DNA of 10,542 nt from assembly GCA_024464205.1 (NCBI GenBank), contig JANHAI010000020.1, positions 1 to 10,542 on the forward strand, read 5' to 3'. Made by a program: the position numbers and the translations under genes. Origin of the DNA: Candidatus Methanomethylicia archaeon (GTDB lineage Archaea; Thermoproteota; Methanomethylicia; Methanomethylicales; Methanomethylicaceae). This document shows, piece by piece, positions 6,367 through 10,542 of this stretch (the first letter of the stretch is position 1; each line of letters starts with the position of its first letter). The notes beneath the pieces were generated by a model, which saw nothing but the letters and a program-made list of their open reading frames with translations, ran no database searches and had not been told where the DNA came from.

Positions 6367-7035
6367 TTGCGGCTCCGCATCGATCTCCACGTCCACTCCT
6401 CAAAGTCGGAGGACGGGTGCTCCACAATAGCAGAGATCGCAGAATCCGCGAGGGAAAGAGGGCTGGACGGGTTTGCAATCACAGACCACGATGCCCCCCT
6501 CATATACGGCGAGGCGTGCGAGCTATCTGACGAGCTCCAACTGGTAGTCCTGCCTGGCATAGAGGTCTCGACTGCCTCAGGCCACATCTTGATCTTGGAC
6601 CCGAGGAGGGACTTCCGCAAAGGAATCGGCTTGAGCGAAGCTCTGAATGGCGCCCTCTCAGACGGATCCGTAGTGATAATACCCCACCCGACGGACCCAT
6701 TGAGCCATGGCATAGGTGAGAAGCTGGCAGAAGACGCTGCAAAGTCTGGCGCCATCATAGAATCGCTAAACGCATCAACGCTGAATAGGTTCAACGCCTC
6801 CGCTCAGAAGCTCGCAGAGCGCCTGTCCGTGCCTGCAGTGGGAGGCAGCGACGCTCACATCGCCAAAGCCGTGGGCGACGCTTATACCGTTGTGGATTCC
6901 AAAGGGGTGGACGCTGAATCGGTCCTCATAGCAATAAAGAAAGGTCTCACCGCCCCCGAAGGCAGGCAGACACGAAAGTCGACCTCATTGGAAACCATCT
7001 TCAAGCGGGCGAAAAGGCGCATCAATATTAAATAA
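6367..7035 (+). CDS. PHP-domain metal-dependent phosphoesterase
   Basis: Probable cytosolic metal-dependent phosphoesterase of the PHP (polymerase and histidinol phosphatase) family. The 222 residues consist of one PHP domain with the usual metal ligands in order: DLHVHS (His8, His10), FAITDHD (Asp40-His41-Asp42), LPGIEVS (Glu66), SGHILIL (His73), IIPHPTDP (His107) and GGSDAH (Asp162, His164). All catalytic positions look intact. The basic tail at about 200-222 (RKSTSLETIFKRAKRRINIK) extends past the domain. Relatives include histidinol phosphatase, the bacterial TrpH/RNase AM group and many archaeal proteins of unknown substrate. The substrate here cannot be told. The start is TTG at 6367; no ATG or GTG is in frame upstream, and the N-terminal strand RLRIDLHVH begins at once. 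GGTG five bases upstream is a weak ribosome site. It follows metG by 19 bp. Confidence 0.87.
   Translation: MRLRIDLHVHSSKSEDGCSTIAEIAESARERGLDGFAITDHDAPLIYGEACELSDELQLVVLPGIEVSTASGHILILDPRRDFRKGIGLSEALNGALSDGSVVIIPHPTDPLSHGIGEKLAEDAAKSGAIIESLNASTLNRFNASAQKLAERLSVPAVGGSDAHIAKAVGDAYTVVDSKGVDAESVLIAIKKGLTAPEGRQTRKSTSLETIFKRAKRRINIK
7023..7034 (+). promoter_or_regulatory. TATA-like box for the methylthiotransferase gene
   Basis: CAATATTAAATA at the very end of the PHP gene is the only AT-rich stretch nearby. It lies about 35 bases ahead of the ATG at 7064 and would give a start site near 7054 and a leader of about ten bases. No Shine-Dalgarno sequence precedes that ATG, which fits a short-leader mRNA. 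Part of it encodes the PHP C-terminus (INIK), so AT-rich codons could mimic a promoter. Confidence 0.45.
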
Positions 7036-7063
7036 TCCGCACCCATCTTATCCTTGAGCCGAG

Positions 7064-8326
7064 ATGCGCGCATACGTGAAGACCTTCGGCTGCTCGTCCA
7101 ACAGAGCAGAGACAGAGATCATAATAGGCATCCTCAGAGACAGCTCCATCGAGATCACGGATTCCCTCGAGGATGCGGACGCCGTCATAGTTAACACCTG
7201 CACAGTCAGGGGAGAGACCGAGTCGAGGGTCCTCAAGTACCTTCGTTCTCTCAACGGGAAGAGGGTGATCGTAACAGGGTGCATGGTCTCGATCCAGCCC
7301 GCTCTCGTCGCTCTTAACTCGCCAGCAGCGTCCCTCGTCTCCATCGGCAACGCAAGATCGATCCCTGGAGTCATCCGCGGAGGGGGGCGGTCAGTCTTGC
7401 TTCTGGAGAGCGGCGCTTTGCCCGATCCCGCGCCATTCAGGATGGGGCTGAGGAGCATAATCCCAATCTCGAGGGGATGCCTAGGGAGCTGCTCATACTG
7501 CATAGTCAGGCACGCCAGAGGCCATCTGAGGAGCTCCCTCAAAGAGAAGATACTCGCTTCAGTCGAGGCTGCGGTCAGGGGCGGTGCGAGGGAGATATGG
7601 CTAACTGCCCAAGACACAGCTGCCTACGGCGCCGACGTCGGCAGCTCCCTCCCGGAGCTGCTGGACAGCCTGACGGCGCTCTCCGGCGACTTCATGATCA
7701 GGGTCGGGATGTTCAACCCCTCGTCAGCCCTCAAGTGCCTGCCCGCCCTCGTAAAGTCCTTCTCGCCGAGAACGGTCTACAAGTTCATCCACGCCCCCAT
7801 GCAGAGTGGCAGCGACCGAGTGCTCAAGCTGATGAGGAGGGGGTATTCAGTCGCCGATTTTTTTGGGATCGTCTCCGAGTTCCGGTCAAGATATCGCCGA
7901 ATATCCCTCGCGACCGACGTAATAGTGGGCTTCCCGGGAGAGGGGGACGATGACTTCGAGGAGACCTGCACAGCGATCCTAAAATTGAAGCCAGACAAGA
8001 TCCACATAGCCCGTTACTCGCCCCGCCCGCACACGGCGGCCGCCTCGATGGACCAGGTGCGTGAGAACGTCAAGAAGGAGAGGAGCAGGCGGCTGGCAGC
8101 AATTAAAAGAGAGGTCCAGCAGGAGGTGAACCGCTCGTGGGTCGGCGAGACGATCGAGGCACTGGCTCTCGAGCTCTCTAGGGACGGGAAAGCCCTTGCA
8201 AGGTCACGCGAGTACAAGCCAATCTGGGTTTCCGGCCTCGGCAGCGGATGCCTCGGCAAGTGGGTATCAGTGGACGTGGAAGCCTGCACGCCTTACAGCC
8301 TTTCTGGGCGCATCACCCGCCGCTGA
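7064..8326 (+). CDS. tRNA t6A37 methylthiotransferase, archaeal/CDKAL1 type
   Basis: Radical-SAM enzyme that adds a methylthio group at C2 of N6-threonylcarbamoyladenosine-37 in tRNAs reading ANN codons. The 420 residues have the three-domain layout of the MiaB family. The N-terminal UPF0004 domain has cluster-binding Cys10 (KTFGCSSNRAE), Cys46 (VNTCTVRGETE) and Cys73 (VTGCMV). The radical-SAM domain has CLGSCSYC (Cys139, Cys143, Cys146) followed by IVRHARGHLRS, a setting typical of the CDKAL1/archaeal group and not of MiaB or RimO. Further motifs are MFNP (216-219), HAPMQSGSDRVLKLMRRGY (243-261) and DVIVGFPGEGDDDF. A TRAM-like domain follows from about 355. No Shine-Dalgarno sequence precedes the ATG. 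The last 14 bp overlap the convergent MoaD-like gene. It needs two 4Fe-4S clusters, and the neighbouring Fe-S/sulfur genes fit that need. Confidence 0.94.
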   Translation: MRAYVKTFGCSSNRAETEIIIGILRDSSIEITDSLEDADAVIVNTCTVRGETESRVLKYLRSLNGKRVIVTGCMVSIQPALVALNSPAASLVSIGNARSIPGVIRGGGRSVLLLESGALPDPAPFRMGLRSIIPISRGCLGSCSYCIVRHARGHLRSSLKEKILASVEAAVRGGAREIWLTAQDTAAYGADVGSSLPELLDSLTALSGDFMIRVGMFNPSSALKCLPALVKSFSPRTVYKFIHAPMQSGSDRVLKLMRRGYSVADFFGIVSEFRSRYRRISLATDVIVGFPGEGDDDFEETCTAILKLKPDKIHIARYSPRPHTAAASMDQVRENVKKERSRRLAAIKREVQQEVNRSWVGETIEALALELSRDGKALARSREYKPIWVSGLGSGCLGKWVSVDVEACTPYSLSGRITRR

Positions 8327-8588
8327 CCGGCGGGAGTACTGCTACCTTCGATGAAACTCGAACCCTCGAAAAGTCCTCTGGGAAGACCAAGTCCTTCCCC
8401 ACAAGCACCTTGTACCGATCGTTGAACCTCCCCTCCTTCATGAGGAGTGGGCGGAGCACCGGCTTGCTGCTAATCAGTCCGCCTAAAACCTCGTCAACGG
8501 TCGGCTCGCAGGCGAATTCGAGCGAGATCGAGCCTTCGCCCGCCAATTCCCTCAGGACGGCAAATAGGCGAACCTCGACCTTTACCAT
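8313..8588 (-). CDS. MoaD/ThiS-like ubiquitin-fold sulfur carrier (SAMP-type)
   Basis: Small beta-grasp protein of 91 residues. It has the MoaD pattern VKVEVRLFAVLRELAG at the N-terminus, a central VDEVLGGLISSKP helix, LVGKDLVFPEDF, and the C-terminal ending VAVLPPVSGG with the diagnostic terminal Gly-Gly. In this family the tail is adenylated by an E1-like enzyme and thiocarboxylated for molybdopterin or thio-tRNA synthesis. In archaea related SAMPs also modify proteins. Which role applies here is unknown, and no E1 or MoaE is in the window. Two starts are adjacent, GTG at 8591 and ATG at 8588. ATG is chosen because AGGAG at 8596-8600 lies seven bases before it. That site is inside the last codons of the upstream MIP18-like gene, so translation is probably coupled. 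The 3' end overlaps the convergent methylthiotransferase gene by 14 bp. Confidence 0.88.
   Translation of the reverse strand: MVKVEVRLFAVLRELAGEGSISLEFACEPTVDEVLGGLISSKPVLRPLLMKEGRFNDRYKVLVGKDLVFPEDFSRVRVSSKVAVLPPVSGG
8316..8334. repeat. GC-only hairpin across two convergent gene ends
   Basis: CCCGCCG (8316-8322) and CGGCGGG (8328-8334) are perfect 7-bp inverted arms around a 5-base loop, CTGAC. The loop contains most of the methylthiotransferase stop codon (8324-8326). Read on the minus strand, the same bases encode the PPVSGG tail of the MoaD-like protein. It could form at the 3' end of both mRNAs and slow polymerase or exonucleases. There is no T-tract on either side, so a classical intrinsic terminator is not supported. 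Confidence 0.6.
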
Positions 8589-8592
8589 CACT

Positions 8593-8880
8593 TCACTCCT
8601 CGTTTACCGACTTGTTTATCTGCTCTTCCATCATGTGCCCTTTGCATACGACCTTAGCCTTCTTCACGCCAGGGACCTTCAGTATAGCCTGCTTGATCTC
8701 CTGCGCCAGGTAGAATGCTATCGGGCACATCGGGCTCGACGGCATGAATTCCACGTTCACCATCCCGTCGCTCTCTTCCACCTTGCTAACAAGCTGCATG
8801 TCTACCATGCTCATGCCCGTCTCGGGATCCATTACTCCCTTCAGGGCCTCAATGACCTTGTCTTCAATCTCCTTCCCCAT
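8593..8880 (-). CDS. MIP18/DUF59-family Fe-S cluster assembly protein (SufT-like)
   Basis: Small soluble protein of 95 residues from the MIP18 (DUF59, FeS_assembly_P) family. Members help deliver Fe-S clusters to target proteins: CIAO2 in the eukaryotic CIA complex, SufT in bacteria, and many archaeal homologues. Visible family features are ALKGVMDPETGMSMVDMQLV (about 12-31), the reactive-cysteine motif SPMCPIAFYLAQEIKQAI (Cys52), and VPGVKKAKVVCKGHMMEEQIN near the end. The length is normal. The ATG start at 8878-8880 is preceded by GGGGAG, and a strong TATA box lies about 37 bases upstream. The MoaD-like gene follows four bases after the stop, and its ribosome site lies within this gene's last codons, so the two form an operon. 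Possible clients include the adjacent two-cluster methylthiotransferase, which is inference. Confidence 0.9.
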   Translation of the reverse strand: MGKEIEDKVIEALKGVMDPETGMSMVDMQLVSKVEESDGMVNVEFMPSSPMCPIAFYLAQEIKQAILKVPGVKKAKVVCKGHMMEEQINKSVNEE

Positions 8881-8911
8881 TATGCTCCCCGCATTTAACT
8901 CGCCCTTAAGA

Positions 8912-8921
8912 CTTATAAAAT
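8912..8921 (-). promoter_or_regulatory. TATA box of the MIP18-moaD operon
   Basis: The minus strand reads ATTTTATAAG, a near-consensus archaeal TATA box centred about 37 bases ahead of the MIP18-like ATG. It predicts a start site near 8888-8891 and a leader of about ten bases that just includes GGGGAG (8885-8890). Confidence 0.65.
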
Positions 8922-8987
8922 CATTCCAGATGTTCCAGCTCTAGGATTTCCCCTCTGGCGCCACCATTTGGGCTTTCCGATTGTCAT
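8913..8987 (-). CDS. Possible 24-codon basic micro-ORF (uncertain)
   Basis: A short frame runs from the ATG at 8985-8987 to the TAA at 8913-8915. It has its own plausible signals: AGGGGT (8993-8998), five bases ahead of the ATG, and a TATA-like TATTAAAA about 26 bases before the expected start site (near 9020-9028). The 24 residues carry five basic and no acidic side chains and two adjacent tryptophans (GKPKWWRQRGNPRAGTSG). The stretch is clearly more GC-rich than the AT-rich DNA to its right. Its end overlaps the TATA box of the MIP18 operon, so its transcription could interfere with that promoter. It matches no family I recognise. A frame this short can arise by chance, and the call is weak. 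Confidence 0.22.
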   Translation of the reverse strand: MTIGKPKWWRQRGNPRAGTSGMIL

Positions 8988-9002
8988 CTCTTACCCCTAA
9001 TT

Positions 9003-9132
9003 GGAGTTTAACAATTCCGTTTTAATACTTCAATGAATTAATTTCTTATTTTTATATAAATGATCTATATAATTCACTTTTTTATAAAATAATTATATAA
9101 TATGATATTAGTAATCTTTTTATATTTATAAA
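9003..9132. promoter_or_regulatory. Extremely AT-rich intergenic segment upstream of the transporter
   Basis: About 130 bp made almost wholly of A and T, with several overlapping TATA-like words on both strands: TTTTTATATAAAT near 9049-9061, TTTTTATAAAATAA near 9079-9092 and TTTTTATATTTATAAA at 9117-9132. Weak palindromes (GAATTA with TAATTC at about 9035 and 9075; ATAATTAT near 9089) are within chance for such composition. It must hold the promoter of the rightward transporter. The box at 9117-9132 is only bases away from the ATG at 9133 and would suit the downstream TTG start instead. No RNA gene was recognised here. Confidence 0.45.
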
Positions 9133-10542
9133 ATGCTTATTAATGCATTTGTAAACGGCGCCTTCCGGAGGTCGTCTTCTGGGTTGTCCGAATTTGAGGT
9201 AAGCGCCTCAGGCTCGCGAAGGGACTTTGCGATATACCTAGGCGTGAATACAATTTCAGCTATTGTACTGTGGCTGGTATTAGGCAACTTCTTGCAGACA
9301 GTCGCCGGCGCCATATTCGTTGCCACAGTGATCGGGACCCTCATGTTCTGGCGCTTCAGGCTGGCCATAGCCTTCATCGGGATATGCCTCTTGCTTGCCA
9401 CGGGGACGATAGACATACCGCACATGATCGAGTTCATGAGCATAGATGTCATTGTATTCTTGGTTGCGATGATGATCCTCGTGGACATAGCAAAGGACAG
9501 CGGATTCTTCATGTGGCTTCTGGGTAAGCTCCTGCGGCTGACCAAGTACGACCCGAGGAAAGTCATGATAATGATGCTCTGCATCTCGACACTGATGGCC
9601 GCCCTCGTCGATGAGGTGACCTCCATCCTCTTCATCATCGCCATAATATTCGAGTACTGCAAATACTTCGAGCTAGACCCCCTCCCTTACGTCATATCCT
9701 GCGTCATGGCCACTAACGTTGGGAGCTCAGCGACAATGCTCGGCAACCCCATAGGGATACTGATAGGACTGAGGGGGAACCTGACCTTTGAGGACTTTTT
9801 GCTATACGCAGCGCCGGTCGCCCTCCTCTCCCTCCTCGTCTTGATACTGGTCTGCACGATCTTCTACAGGAAGGCCCTCCACGAGGCGAAAGCGAAGGTC
9901 TCCGCGTCGCTGGGCAGGAACTCCGGCCTCCTATTCGAGGAGGTGGCGGAGGACAAGATGAGGGGAGTCAAGCTGAGCGGCATACTCCTCTTCTCGACGA
10001 TCGCCCTTGTCGCCCTACACTACCGGATCGAGCTCCTCCTCAACGCAGAAAAGTTCACCTACCTCCTCGTCGCCGCCTTCATAGGCGCTGGAATCGGGCT
10101 CCTCTGGAAGAGGAACAAGGCCCAGCACATCGTGGAGAGGGGGGTCGACTGGTGGACTCTGCTCTTCTTCATGTTCCTCTTCGCAAAGGCGGGCGCCTTG
10201 AAGTACACGGGGCTCACAGACGTCCTCGCCTCTGCCATCTCCTCGATCGCGACCTCGCAGCTCCAGATCCAGACATTCATGCTATGGTTCAGCGGAATCT
10301 TTTCGTCCCTCCTAGACAATGTCGTCCTAATAGCTGCCCTCATACCAGTCATATACAGCCTCGCTACACTGGGGTACAGCTCCTCGCCTTTGTGGTGGGC
10401 GCTCCTCTTCGGGGGCGTCTACGGCGGGAACATCACCATGATAGGAAGCACAGCGAACATCGTAGCATTGGGGATGCTGGAGAAGCAGTTCAATTACCAC
10501 ATGAGGTTCTTCAAGTGGCTCTGGATAGGACTGCTTGGCGGG
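9133..10542 (+). CDS. ArsB/NhaD-superfamily ion transporter (3' end cut by window)
   Basis: Polytopic membrane permease of the ion transporter (IT) superfamily, which includes ArsB arsenite pumps, NhaD Na+/H+ antiporters and SLC13-type anion carriers. The open frame runs 470 residues to the window edge, so the C-terminus is missing. Two matching halves are visible, as in the family: LVDEVTSILFI (158-168) with TNVGSSATMLGNPIGILIG (194-212), and LLDNVVLIAALIP (393-405) with YGGNITMIGSTANIVALG (430-447), joined by a charged loop (about 247-280). The substrate cannot be read from sequence. It is 6.7 kb from the ars genes and has its own promoter region, so arsenite is not favoured. The start is uncertain. 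ATG 9133 is the first in frame but lacks a Shine-Dalgarno sequence and abuts a TATA-like box. TTG 9184, eleven bases after GGAGGT (9167-9172), is a strong alternative that shortens the protein by 17 residues. Confidence 0.88.
   Translation, partial: MLINAFVNGAFRRSSSGLSEFEVSASGSRRDFAIYLGVNTISAIVLWLVLGNFLQTVAGAIFVATVIGTLMFWRFRLAIAFIGICLLLATGTIDIPHMIEFMSIDVIVFLVAMMILVDIAKDSGFFMWLLGKLLRLTKYDPRKVMIMMLCISTLMAALVDEVTSILFIIAIIFEYCKYFELDPLPYVISCVMATNVGSSATMLGNPIGILIGLRGNLTFEDFLLYAAPVALLSLLVLILVCTIFYRKALHEAKAKVSASLGRNSGLLFEEVAEDKMRGVKLSGILLFSTIALVALHYRIELLLNAEKFTYLLVAAFIGAGIGLLWKRNKAQHIVERGVDWWTLLFFMFLFAKAGALKYTGLTDVLASAISSIATSQLQIQTFMLWFSGIFSSLLDNVVLIAALIPVIYSLATLGYSSSPLWWALLFGGVYGGNITMIGSTANIVALGMLEKQFNYHMRFFKWLWIGLLGG
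9167..9172 (+). promoter_or_regulatory. Shine-Dalgarno sequence supporting a downstream transporter start
   Basis: GGAGGT is a full match to the ribosome-binding consensus and lies inside the longest transporter frame. It is eleven bases ahead of an in-frame TTG (9184-9186). Together with the TATA-like box at 9117-9132, which predicts a start site near 9150, it suggests that translation begins at 9184 and not at 9133. The spacing is slightly long. Confidence 0.45.

Noticed and set aside
6255..6794. A 179-codon minus-strand frame across the metG-PHP junction
   Set aside because: It lies antisense to the conserved metG C-terminal domain and the PHP metal-binding core and has no recognisable domain.
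8951..8966. TCTGGCGCCACCA, resembling the 3' acceptor end of a tRNA
   Set aside because: No matching 5' acceptor strand, anticodon arm or T-arm lies within 70-90 bases upstream, and the MIP18 TATA box occupies that space.
8920..8990. Possible C/D-box guide RNA on the minus strand
   Set aside because: There is an AGATGACA but no proper RUGAUGA C box or CUGA D box at guide-RNA spacing.
9035..9132. Several short palindromes in the AT-rich segment, considered as an origin or operator
   Set aside because: In DNA of nearly pure A+T such symmetry is expected by chance. There are no repeated origin-box motifs and no orc1/cdc6 gene nearby.
1..10542. CRISPR arrays, insertion sequences, integrase or phage genes
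   Set aside because: No regularly spaced direct repeats, terminal inverted repeats flanking a transposase, or recombinase motifs were found on either strand.

Overview
The window reads as chromosomal DNA from an archaeon. It carries the archaeal translation set aIF2-beta, a DUF424 protein and NMD3. It also has an archaeal-type MetRS with two double zinc knuckles and a CDKAL1-type (archaeal/eukaryotic) tRNA methylthiotransferase. Intergenic gaps are AT-rich with TATA-like boxes about 25-35 bases upstream of starts, and several genes use GTG or TTG starts. Coding DNA is moderately GC-rich, with frequent AGG (Arg) and ATA (Ile) codons. The lineage cannot be fixed from sequence alone. A TACK-type archaeon, possibly related to Methanomethylicia or Bathyarchaeia, is my low-confidence guess.

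Left end (1-2388): an arsenic module. A divergent arsR, cut off at the window edge, faces acr3 (arsenite efflux) and arsM (arsenite methyltransferase). The 99-bp gap between arsR and acr3 holds two related near-palindromes, one over each promoter. They look like ArsR operators, so the module appears to be arsenite-induced, with the arsenite then exported or methylated.

Middle (2400-4346): on the minus strand, aIF2-beta, DUF424 and nmd3 form a tight operon for initiation and large-subunit biogenesis, ending 11 bp from arsM. The 142-bp gap to metG has one TATA-like box that could serve both directions. It also has a structured candidate metG leader with two mutually exclusive stems and a hairpin hiding the Shine-Dalgarno sequence.

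Right half (4347-8588): metG is followed by a PHP-family phosphoesterase (TTG start), then the t6A37 methylthiotransferase with its own TATA-like box. The latter meets a minus-strand pair, a MIP18/DUF59 Fe-S assembly protein and a MoaD-like sulfur carrier, in a 14-bp tail-to-tail overlap with a GC-only hairpin across the junction. The methylthiotransferase needs two Fe-S clusters and sulfur, so the neighbours suggest a sulfur/Fe-S theme, although they lie on opposite strands.

Right end (8881-10542): a 252-bp intergenic region whose last ~130 bp are extremely AT-rich. It contains a possible 24-codon basic micro-ORF. It is followed by an ArsB/NhaD-superfamily membrane transporter that runs off the window.

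No tRNA, rRNA, CRISPR array, insertion sequence or phage gene was seen. I found no clearly new multi-gene system. The most unusual signals are regulatory: the paired ars operators, the metG leader and the hairpin at the convergent gene ends.
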